From the NCBI RefSeq assembly GCF_025698545.1, contig NC_068569.1:3162001-3226000 (forward strand): a stretch of DNA of 64,000 nt, written 5' to 3'. The position numbers and the translations under genes are program-made. The notes under the pieces are model-generated. The model was not told the DNA's origin. It searched no databases and worked only from the letters and a program-made list of their open reading frames with translations. Each line of letters starts with the position of its first letter. The stretch's first letter is position 1. The stretch comes from Gossypium raimondii (lineage: Eukaryota > Streptophyta > Magnoliopsida > Malvales > Malvaceae). Shown piece by piece: positions 11,701 to 22,237 of the stretch.

Positions 11701-11897
11701 GTGTTTGGTGTGACTATTATTTGATACTTTTGGTTTGGTTAGTATTAAAAATTCATAATTATTCAAATTAAAATTTATTTTTATTTAATTTATAATTATT
11801 TTATTTTTATAATATAAACATTTAAAAATAAAGGCTGATGAACTTAATCAAAATTTAAGACTTAAATTTATCTTTGTTACGTACGCTCGAATTTCAT

Positions 11898-11916
11898 ATA
11901 TATATATATATATATT
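11898..11916. repeat. (TA)n microsatellite
   Basis: About nine uninterrupted TA units. Confidence 0.9.
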
Positions 11917-12007
11917 GAGGAACATATATTAATTTATTTTTTCTAAGAAAGCATCTAGTCCCCAAAAACTAATATATTGCTTATTAATTGAAACAAATTT
12001 AAGTAGA

Positions 12008-12302
12008 TTTGGGAGTGTAATTATTAAATTAACCCAAACATGAATAGTATTATTACATGTTAATACAATCCAAACGAAATTTTAATTTTTGGATGCGATT
12101 GTAAAATTATTTTATGATTTGAGTGTGATTATAATTATATATGTGTGGTTTGTTTCTATAATTATTATAATTAGTGAATCCCGTTAAATTGAGTGTTTAT
12201 ATTCTTCAATTTTGGAGGAAGAGGAGAGTTGGAGCAATTATACTGATAATTACAAATAATTACACTAAAATCTAATTAGCTTATGCCATTCCAAACACTC
12301 AT
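12008..12302. repeat. MITE-like element, weak support
   Basis: The left edge GGGAGTGTAATTATT and the right edge ATTCCAAACACTC are partly inverted complements (GAGTGTTTGGAAT). The interior is AT-rich with many ATTATAATTA-like short palindromes. It resembles non-autonomous DNA elements of plants, but no clear target duplication is visible. Confidence 0.35.
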
Positions 12303-12497
12303 ACATAATTTAAATTTAAGTTTTAATTTTATAAAATTATAATAGTACATATATTTTTTTAAATTACAATTATATTTTATTTTGAAAATTGAAACTTTTA
12401 TCCATAAAAGATATTTTTTTTGTACATTTTGACCTACTAAATATTTAACTAAATTACATAATATTTATTATAAATTATTTATACCAATTTTAACTAA

Positions 12498-12890
12498 GGT
12501 GTTGTTTGATAAACTAAAATTTAAGTATTGAATTTAGGTTATACAAATTGTTTGGTATATTATTTAAAATTAAGCACAAAATATAATTAGATCCTTTGAT
12601 TATAAATATAAATTTAAAATTTTAAAAATATTTATTTTATATGTTTATCATTATTTTTAAAATATTTCATATTATTTTAAAAGAAAGCCAAAATTTTAAA
12701 GTGAAGTCTTTAAAGAATAATTTTAAATGATAATAGGATTTTAAAATAAAATAAAATGATTAGAAATTCTGAATTTATTAAGAAGTAATTCCTTATCTAA
12801 AATTATTCTTTTTATTTTGATCTTGGATTATAAATTGAATATATTAATTTTCAGCCAAATTATTTTTTCAATGACTTATCGAACATGACC
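12498..12890. repeat. MITE-like element with inverted ends
   Basis: The left end GGTGTTGTTTGATAAACTAA and the inverse of the right end, GGTCATGTTCGATAAGTCAT, are clearly related terminal inverted repeats about 20 bases long. The interior is very AT-rich and non-coding. A related sequence lies at about 59265-59410 in this window. No target duplication is obvious. Confidence 0.6.
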
Positions 12891-13079
12891 AAAATTATAT
12901 ATTATTTATTAAATTATTTACACTTGGTAAAGGAAAATCAATAATAATAATGAATTTATATTTAATGTTAAAATGAGAATAATGGAATTATAGATAATCA
13001 GATAAAAGAGCATAGGATAGTTTTATTAATTTTATTAGTATTAATGATATTATCAAACACTTTCTTGAACTAATATATA

Positions 13080-14051
13080 TGTTGTACCTCACATTCATCC
13101 CATATTAAGGTATGGAGGACCCAATACTATAAAACTCAAATCCACAAGGTCTAGCTCAGGCAACTCAGCTTAGATAATGGTGATGCTACCCCATAACAAT
13201 CATGTCTGACAAACTTCACCCTTTAAACCTCTTTACACCCTCGTACAGACACTACCTTCTTAAGACCACACAATCCAAATAAGATATATATTGAGAAGAC
13301 TCCTACAAGTACCCATGAATGTATCACATCTAGTAGTTCCTCCATTTGGTTTTTTCAAGTGAAGTACAATAAAATCTGAAGTTGACACTCACTACCCTAC
13401 TACAACGCCTAGACTTGAGGGATATGAGTGTATGACTAGCCTTCATTTTCCTATAAATACCACCTGGACGATAAGTAAAAGTTAGTCGTTCTATAAGACT
13501 ACCCTTCATGTCTCTTCGCCACCAACTGCTCCCTGCAACTCTCTCAATGTGAACTGTCTTTACAACAGCGGCTCTTCACAATCTCTCTTCGCATGACTTT
13601 CTCGATGGGTTCTGCAAAAAGCAAAGCCTGATACTGAGCTAAATCATAATTGTGCAGTAGCAAGATTACAGAGTAGATTCAGCAGAATCTTGCTGTTTTA
13701 CCAGTACCAGACCATGCTGGCGGAATTATATCTACACTTCTAGTGAAGAACACAATTCCCCTTTGTTGAATAACAGACTGCTTCTCGAATTCTATGTGCA
13801 AGAATTATGACTTAAATTTGGACCACCAAACCCCTTTTATCAAAAGCTCTCATAAACACTAAGCATGTAATCATGAGCCAGTAAAACTCAGAAAATTGGC
13901 ACTACTAAGTTCACACATGTCTAAGAATTAATCACATAAAAATTAGGGCTGATCGTAAAACTTAAAATTCATTCATTTTGTTGTTATGATTACGAACACC
14001 ATACCATGATCCTCCAAATTCCAAGTCCACACATGACTATAACAAGCAACA
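13080..14051 (+). mobile_element. Possible solo LTR (about 970 bp)
   Basis: The stretch begins TGTTGTACCTCACATTC and ends AAGCAACA, so it has TG...CA ends with TGTTG/CAACA-like inverted termini. It is less AT-rich than its surroundings. A TATA box within CCTATAAATACC lies near 13450, about 370 bases in, where an LTR promoter is expected. The flanks are ATATA on the left and ATAAA on the right, an imperfect 5-bp duplication in AT-rich sequence. No internal retrotransposon domain accompanies it. It could instead be unrelated low-copy sequence. Confidence 0.35.
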
Positions 14052-14308
14052 ATAAATGACAAAAATTAATCCTGCAAGAGATGGTTGACGGTCCAAATTC
14101 AAAGTTAAAGGAACCTAAACATAAATGACAAGTGTGGATTCACGGAAATATAGCAACCTTAAATTCTTCTAACTACAATAAAGTAAATTTAACTCAAAGG
14201 AATAGCAGCAACATAAGCTACTTAACTTCTTCAAAACACACTAGTGTTATTTATGGTACACTTCAAGTCAGCTGCTTTAAACATAATATTAACAGAATTC
14301 ATCTTTGT

Positions 14309-14725
14309 TTAAGTCTGATTTGGTTCGAAATATGAGTTTAAAATTTACAAAAGATTAATTCAAGCTCATTTTCGGCCTGCTTATATTATTTTATAAAATT
14401 ATATTTATATTTTTAAATTTAATATTTAATAACTTTATATATAATTATCTTAACATTTGTTTATGTTTACATTATAGTATTATTATATATTGCTATAGAT
14501 TTAATTTTTATGTGTTATAAATTACATAATATAGAATATTACAAACTTAAAAACAGGTCGGACTTGAGTCTTGTTCAAACTCAAGCCAAATCTATATTTT
14601 AAACAAGTCAAAATTTTTTGCCCAAGCTCATTTTTCAAGTATATAATATTTTTGTTAAAACTCTTTCAATTTTTAAATAAATCTTTGAGCCTGAACAAGT
14701 AACCTAATCCATGAACAAGTCTAAC
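14309..14725 (+). repeat. Dispersed repeat, copy 1
   Basis: It shares ordered blocks with 15719-16053 plus 22075-22165: TTTGGTTCGAAATATGAGTT, a long AT-rich middle with TTTAATATTTAATAA, TAAATTACATAATATA, CAAACTTAAAAACAGG, then CCAAATCTATATTTTAAAC. It is non-coding, and the family is not recognised beyond a common AT-rich dispersed repeat. This copy is uninterrupted, so it shows where copy 2 was split. Confidence 0.7.
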
Positions 14726-14807
14726 TACAACTAAGTAAAACACTCAAGGCTTAACAAGTTAAGGAGCAATGCAATACAATAGGCAATGAATGGGCTACTA
14801 AACAATT

Positions 14808-15331
14808 TAGGGGTGTTAGACGGTCGGTTCGGTTAATACCCAGACCGAATAACCCTAAATATAAAAACATTTAACCGTTAATCGAATCAAAGTTTTTTTC
14901 AAATACATTAACTAAATTGAAATCTTTCGGTTAATTTGGTCAAGAAATGTAATTAACCGAAATTTATATGTTTTGTCTTTTGGTTAAAATAAGTAGAAAA
15001 CATATAAAAAAATACATTGCTAATGTTCATTTTCTTTTATATATTTAATAGTTAAAAACTTTAAATAGAGGTGAAAATAACAAATAAGACATTAGAAACA
15101 TTACATATATTAATTATTTATATCTTGGAGTGGGTTATATATATTATATATAATATATATTATTTATTTCGATTAATTGGTTAATTCGGTCAATTACCGG
15201 TTTCAAACTAAAATAACCGATAACTGAAATTTCAAAAAATCATTAACCAACCTCCAACTGAATTAAATTTGACTATCAACCAATTAACTGAATTAAATTA
15301 ATTCAATTTTAACTGAAGTATGAACACCTTA
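14808..15331. repeat. MITE-like element rich in CGGTTCGGTTAA-type motifs
   Basis: The left end TAGGGGTGTTAGACGG and the right end GTATGAACACCTTA (inverse TAAGGTGTTCAT) form short inverted termini. Inside, GGTTCGGTTAAT, AACCGAAA, GGTTAATTCGGTCAATTACC and ACCGATAACTGAAA form overlapping partial palindromes. This is the layout of hAT-like non-autonomous elements scattered in many dicot genomes. It has no coding capacity. Confidence 0.55.
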
Positions 15332-15718
15332 CTAAAAAATATTCAATCTCTCTAATCACTCCTTACCAAACATAATCAACAAACCGAATCCAGACACTGA
15401 TCAGAAAAGTCAGCACAAATTAGTGTAATAAAACAAACCAAACAACGCCTTACCTGACTCATAAGTCATAACGATTATCAGACCATAAGAAGAAAAAAAA
15501 CAAAAATAAATCTAAACAAATATAACAAGCCAGATTATTACAATATAGAAAAACTTTCCGACGTTAATATGTAAAAAAGAAAGAAAGATATTTTCCGACG
15601 TTAAATTGAAACAAATAACCGAAAAACTTTTAAAGGTTATAGAGATTTTGACAAAATACAAAGATATAAAATTGTAACGTGATCATTGGGTCTAAATATA
15701 ATATTAATATATATTTTA

Positions 15719-16053
15719 TGTTTATTCAAGTTTGGTTCGGTTCGAAATATGAGTTTAAAATTTTGTCCAAATCCACTCATATTTATAAAAAACAACTCAA
15801 GACCATTTTAAACCCGACCATATTATTTTTCTAATTTTTAAAAATATTTATATTATATTCTTTTAATATTTAATAAATTTATACATTTTTATTTATTTAA
15901 AATTTTTATCTACTCGTCTTTAACATTATTTTAATGTTTATATTAGAATAATATTATATATTTAATATAAATTTATTTTTAATGTGTTTTAAACTACATA
16001 ATATATAAAAATAACATAATATAAAATATTATAAACTTAAAAATGGGTTGGCC
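15719..16053 (+). repeat. Dispersed repeat copy 2, left part (continues at 22075)
   Basis: It is homologous to 14309-14725, starting TTTGGTTCGGTTCGAAATAT and running to AAACTTAAAAATGGGTTGGC, where it is cut by the LTR starting at 16054. The remaining part resumes at 22075-22165 with GGCTAGGCTTAAACATTT and CCATATTTTAAATGG, matching the end of copy 1. Confidence 0.75.
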
Positions 16054-16736
16054 TGTAACACCCCCTACCCGTATCTGCTGTCGGAATAGGGCACGAGGCA
16101 TTACCGGAGTTTACTAAACATTTTCAATAATTCTGAATCATTTATTATTCATATTCTGAAAATAATCATAACGTCCCTCTATTGGGCTCTCAAAGCCCAA
16201 AACATTTATTAGGAACCTACTGGGATTAAATCAGAATCATAGGGAATTTTTCGCAGAATCCTAAATATATATATAGATTTTTTTAAAAAAATTTATTTCC
16301 GAATTAGGTGCAGGGTTCATACGGGTGTATCACATAACAATTCTTTTCATAATAAATTGCATAACTGAAACATTTCCACTCTTTCATAAGCCCAATTATA
16401 TCTTCATCTAAGCACTTACCATTCCAAGCAACAACATTGGTTAGCGTACTTTAATATTGACAAATTTATTTTCTCGCCATGTCTCACTTAAATTTATTAC
16501 TCGTCTTAATACACATAATTTTCCTTGTATCAACATATCAAAGATAGTCTCATATTTACATGTCATGATACATATCATTTTCTTGTTGTTTCTTCTTAAA
16601 TATAAATTATTCAATTCATTATGACAATATTTCATGTACCATAATTTTTTTATAAGTTCAATGTATATTTATTCCAGTAGCAGTTCATAATCTTGAATAT
16701 GCATAATTATCAAGCAAGTTTCACATACATGTATTT

Positions 16737-19700
16737 TGTAACAGCCCGATTTTGGGTCTAGATGGAACAGGGGTTTTTGGACGACAAATCCGACGAGGAA
16801 AAAAAATGTAATGGCCTGAATTTTCAGAGGTGTCGGAACGGTGATTCGAGATCACTAAATTCGACAAATGACTAGAAAATATTATTAATTTAGTGAGTAT
16901 AAGTTAAATGTAAAGTTAGGAAAATTTTTGAAATAGTGAATAGTGCACTAGAAATAAATATTAAAATAATTAGAATAAAAAAACAGGGTATCGAGACCTC
17001 AGAGATTTTAAATCGAACCACAAATATTTTTTTAAATATTTATGGAGTGTTAAAAAGTTAGTATTAAAGTTTTGTTAAGAAATTTTAAAGTTCCGATAAT
17101 TAATTGAACAAAAAGGACTAAATTGTAACAAATGCAAAATTATGGGAAATGATTAAATAGCTTAAATGATAAAAGGAAGAGGGCTTCAAAGGCAAATAGA
17201 CCCAAGGTCTATTTGGGCTGGACGGCAAAGGCATGAAATCAGCAACAAAGTAAGGAGAATTAAGGGTAAAATTGGAATATTGCAAAATTTACTTAATAAA
17301 GTTAGGACCAAAGTGGAATTATCTAGATTTCTCTTTATTTTTCTGCATTCTCATCAGAAAAACACCATAGAAGGGTTTCCTTAAGCTGGTTCTTCCTATT
17401 TTTACTGAAGGTAAGTTCAATTCTTGATTATTTCTTGAAATTTTAGTGTTTTTGTGACTTTTACAACTAGGCCCGCTTGTTGAATTCATTAGTTTTTGAT
17501 TCTATGAAAGAAGTTGAAAGTTGCTATGAATATGTGCTGGAAGTATATGATGATTTAGCATGGAATTAGAGCTTTAAATTGTTCATATGCTGATTTTATT
17601 GAAAGAATTGAATAGAAAGTGAATGTTTGGGACCTAATAGTAAAAGAGTTTGAAGATAGAGTTATATGTGAAAATTATGAATTTCAATAGTTTTGAAACA
17701 ACTTATAACGTCTAGTTAAATTATTAATTGATAAAATTAGATTAATTGAGGGGTTAATTGAGAAAGGACCGAATTGTATAAACTGTGAAATTTGGGGCAA
17801 AATGGAAATCAACATTTTGCACTAAAGCAGTTTTGGACAGCAGCAGTAGTATAAATTTGAAAAATCACCAAAAATTTTGGGAATTGAATTAGAGGGTGAA
17901 TAAAATATGAAATTAAATCTTATTGAGTCTAGTTTCTCATAGAAGAAACGGTGTAAGCAATGAAATTGTAAATCATGAGATATAATAAATTTTGTGAGAC
18001 AATGTCAGAATGATTTGGGGTTCCCCTGTTCTGACTTTGGAAAATCATCAAAAATTGAATAAAAATAATTATGAGTTATAATTTATATGCTTAGAATCCT
18101 TAATGAGTCTATTTTCAAAGGAAATAAATAGAAACATCATCCAAATTCTGTACAATTAGATAATTCATTTTTAGTGAAGAGTGGTCGGAACTGTTAGACA
18201 GCGAAACAGGGGAAATTTAAAGAATAAACTGTACTATTTGGCAGAACCAAAAATTCTGAAAATTTTATGGTAAGAAGGTATGTGAGTCTAGTTTCAAGAA
18301 AAATTAATGGATCTTAATTTGGATCTCTGTAGCTCCGGATAAAAATAATTTAGTGACTCTGACTCGGATAAACAACTTTGAATAAACATGTGAGTGAATA
18401 GTGAAATTATAGCTAATGTTGTTTAAGTGTGTTATACACATTAAGGATGTGGAATGGAGATGAGGAGGAGGAAAATTGAGAAATATATGAATTATTTGTG
18501 TATAATTGGTCATATGCTTGATTATAATTGATAAACGATGAAATAGAAATGATGCTTATATTTGTGCATTATTGGTTATGGTTTAAACTCATGTGTGAAA
18601 ATAAAGTTTCATAGTATGCGTGTATGGTATATTCGGTATATGATTTGGCATGAAATAATGTCATGAATGGTTTATGAATTAACACATATTGGTAAGCCTG
18701 ATACATGAATAAATGTTGTGCTCATCCATGCTTATAATGCTTATGCTATATGTGTATTTGGCTAACATATTTGGTGTATATGCTTAGGCTTTGGCCAAGT
18801 AGTGGCTAGATTATGCCACGTTAAATTTATAAGTTATGCATTGAAATGGTTTATCGTGTGGTTAGTTCCAAAAAGAGTTATGTTTAAATACACTAGCTTG
18901 CAACTATGGTTGAATGATATGCTTATATCTTGTGTGATGTGCATAGAAACAAGTGTGGAAAGATAATGAAATAGTAAGTTCATATGGCTGAAATTTAATG
19001 GTTAAATGTTAATTTCATGAATTATATAATGTATGATGAAATGTATTTAGTGTTGAAATGAGAGTAAAATAAAAATGCGAAAATCGAACAAATGATCAAA
19101 TTAAGCGGAACGCCGGATTTGAGTACTTCTGATCAAGAGATAAAGTGATAAGTGGTAGCTCTAGCTACACTTACCTGATCAAGTGACAAAATGATAAGTG
19201 GTAGCTCTAGCTACACTTATCTGATCAAGTGACAAAGTGATAAGTGGTAGCTTTAGCTACACTTATCTGATCAAGTGACAAAGTGATAAGTGGTAGCCTT
19301 CGTCTGATCAAGTGACAAAGTGATAAGTGGTAGCCTTAGCTACACTTATCTGATCAGGGACAAGTGATAAGTGATCATACGTAAAACCATAGTTATACTA
19401 TGGCAAAGTCAAAGTGAAGTACTCAATTTTCCGTAACCGTTCCCTAATTTGATTAATGATGGTAAGTGACAAATAGGGCCAAATGAATTAAAGTAAATGG
19501 ATAAGTGGTAGTGTATTTATACCAGGATGATGTTATTTAAGCTAAAGTGATATTTTCATTGCAAAATTGAGAATTTCATAAATGTGTTATTGAATGGTAT
19601 AATCGATAAACGTTGAGTTAAATGGTAAATACGTATTAGTGTTGAACTTAATGTCATTGAATTGTATGTGAATTAAATGGAAATTGCTAGTGAATTGATT

Positions 19701-19970
19701 TAAATTGTGAGCATGAGAAGTTGCGAATTGAATGAAATGGAAATGAAACATTGAATTGCATGAGTATGTATCGGGTCTCGTAGGCCCTAATTATTATGAT
19801 TATAATATTTTGAGGATATATTGTGAAAAATTATAGAAGCATGTTAATTATTTTGAAAGTTTTAATTTAGATGAAATTTTATAACTCGGTTAAATACGTT
19901 TACAAGTGTATGTGTTTTGGTAATGCCTCGTACCCTATACCGGTGTTGGATACGGGTAAGGGGTGTTACA
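16737..19970 (+). mobile_element. Solo LTR B (plus orientation), inserted in LTR A
   Basis: It begins TGTAACAGCCCGATTTTGGG and ends ATACGGGTAAGGGGTGTTACA-like sequence at 19970. The flanks both read TATTT (16732-16736 and 19971-19975), a perfect 5-bp target duplication. Length is 3234 bp, unusually large for a solo LTR. Its first 450 bases match the inverse of the end of LTR C (GGTATCGAGACCTC against GGTATCGGGACCTC; CAAAAAGGACTAAATTG-type stretch), and its end matches the inverse of the start of LTR A. A 46-bp minisatellite lies at 19129-19380. No retrotransposon proteins are encoded. The frame at 17166-17384 is not recognisable. Confidence 0.8.
19129..19380. repeat. 46-bp minisatellite with internal palindrome
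   Basis: Unit starts are at 19129, 19175, 19221, 19267, 19304 and 19350, each beginning CTGATCA. Spacing is 46 bp except one 37-bp unit (a 9-base deletion). Each full unit carries ATAAGTGGTAGCT followed by AGCTACACTTAT, a near-perfect inverted repeat of about 12 bases per arm. The last unit is truncated. Confidence 0.95.
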
Positions 19971-22074
19971 TATTTTCCATGTCATATTTTAGTATATCAA
20001 ATAATTATCATTTCTATGTATTTCAAATTTAATTTCATGATTTTATGTACTTATCATTTTCTATTTTTATCCCGTTAAATTTCTCAGAATTTCGATGGAT
20101 TTTCAAGGGTACACTTTAGTGTACAGATTCGGGTCCGTCAATTCATATTCATGTGCGCACATTTTTCAATTCAGAGAGCACACTCCCGCAATCCTCATTT
20201 CTTACAGTGGGATTACCAGTCCAGGCTAAATCTCCTACAAGAGAGCACACTCCCGCGAACCCCATTTCTTACAGCAGGATTACCTCATTTCATGATTCTA
20301 TGTACTTATCATTTCATGCAATTTGGACATTTTTATAAAATTACCCTTAAAATTTTACTTTTATTCAATTTAGTCACTGAACCTAAAACGTGTAAATTAG
20401 CTATTTTAAAATAAACTCATATTAGCTGAATATTCACATATATTATTTTTCCTCCTCCTCCACTCCATTCCACATCGTTGATATATATATTACCACTATT
20501 TACTTGTTTACTCATAACAAGTTGTTCATTTGAGTTATAGTCACTAAATTAATTATATCTTAAGCTACAGAACTCCGAATTGAGATCCGTAAATTTTATC
20601 TGAAACTAGACTCACATATATTCATACCTTAAAATTTTCATAATTTTTGGTTTAGCCAATAAGTACAGTTTATTCTTTAAAGTCATCCTTGTTCTGTTGT
20701 ATGATAGTTTTGACCCTTCTTCAGTAAAAATTAATTATCTCCTTGTACAGGATTCGGATGATGTTCTCGTTTGTTCCTTTTTAATATAGACTTATTAATG
20801 ATTCTAATCATATAAATTATAACTCATAATAATTTTTTTACAATTTTTAATGATTTTCCAAAGTCAGAACAGGGGAACCCGAATTCATTCTGACCTTGTC
20901 TCACAAAATTTATTATATCTCATAATTTACAATTCCATTGATTACAATGTTTCTTCTATGAGAAACTAGACTCAATAATATTTAATTTCATATTTTTCAT
21001 CCTCTAATTCAATTTCCATGATTTATGGTGATTTTTCAAAGTTAACCTACCGTTTTTGTCCAAAACTGTTTTAGTGCAAAAGGTTGATTACTAAATTTAT
21101 AACACCCTTATTCCCTTTCTCTATAGTATTTCCCATCACTTTCTTTTATTTTTCTTCACTAACATATCAAGAACATAGAACCTTATATAATAAAACCCTA
21201 CATTAACATCAATTTCATACTTTTTCAATAATATCAAACTCAAAAATATATTGAAATCTTGATGTTCTTACCTTGCTCTATTGATTTCAATCTTTAACTT
21301 GATTTTCTCTCTCCTCCAGCCTCTATTTCTTGAATCTAACTTGATATTCTAGCTCCCCATAGTCTCCTTATCAATTTTCTCTCTTGGTGGCTATGGAAAT
21401 TTGTTTGAATTCTAAGTGAAAATGGTGAATTTTTGGTGTGAGGACCAAATTGTAAAGAAAGCAAAATTTTCTTTCTTTCTCTCTTCTTCTCACGTTGCAT
21501 GGAAAAATGGTGGGATGATGGTTTCCATCTTTCTTTCGACATATATATATACACTAAATAAAATAATAAATATCATTAAGAAAAAAAATAAAATCAAAAT
21601 ATAACAAACTAATATTTATTTATTTATTTAATCTAAAATATCTCTAACATCATCATTATTTTCTAGATTTCTCTCTTCTAATTGAACATTTTGCCCTTTA
21701 GATCTTCTAAAATTCCATCCTTGAGTCATCACTTAATTAGGTAAAATTACAAATTGGTCCCTCATAATTCTTCATCTATTCAATTTGGTCTCAATTCATC
21801 CATTTTCCTTAGGTTCTAGATTATTCCACCCTTAAAATATTTACACTATTGATCCTTCAAATTTTTCATATTTACATTTTAACCCTTCAAATTTTGAGTA
21901 TTTACTATTGGGTAACAAAACTTTTCTCACTTTTACAATTTAATCCTTTCTTGAATTAATATGTGATAATATACTTCCCAATGTTGTCATAACTCAAAAT
22001 TCTCCTTTTTGTCACTTTATTTCCTTACTATATCAAAAATAATATCTTACTGTAAAAATTTTCGGGGTATTACA

Positions 22075-22165
22075 TGGCTAGGCTTAAACATTTAAGCTCC
22101 ATGCCCAGCCCATATTTTAAATGGATGTAATTTTTTTATCCAAACTCATTTTTTAGACTTAGGGT
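22075..22165 (+). repeat. Dispersed repeat copy 2, right part
   Basis: This is the continuation of 15719-16053 on the far side of LTR A, aligning with 14545-14660 of copy 1 (blocks AAGCTCCATGCCCAGCC, CATATTTTAAATGG, CAAACTCATTTTTTAGACTT). Confidence 0.7.
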
Positions 22166-22237
22166 CTGTTTTTTTATCCAACACAGATTCTTAACACGGA
22201 TAAAGCGTTCATCAAGTCAGGAATTACGCTTCTAAAT

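Larger units (their letters stand above)
16054..22074 (-). mobile_element. Solo LTR A (minus orientation), interrupted by LTR B
   Basis: On the + strand it begins TGTAACACCCCCTACCCGTA and ends CGGGGTATTACA. Its flanks are TGGCC on the left and TGGCT on the right, a near-perfect 5-bp target duplication as expected for an LTR retrotransposon. Without the inserted LTR B (16737-19970) and its duplicated TATTT it is about 2.8 kb. It shares ordered blocks with LTR C at 54535-57424 (TTTACTTTTATTCAATTTAG, TTCATGTCATGATACATATC-like stretches, TTATTCAATTTAGTCACTGA). There is no gag-pol, primer-binding site or polypurine tract in the window, so it is read as a solo LTR. The large LTR and TGTAACA ends suggest a Ty3/gypsy Tekay/Del-like family (inference). 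Confidence 0.75.

Noticed and set aside
16737..19970. Reading the TGTAACA ends as terminal inverted repeats of a DNA transposon (MULE-like)
   Set aside because: The perfect 5-bp TATTT duplication and TG...CA ends fit an LTR; MULEs make about 9-bp duplications and none is visible.
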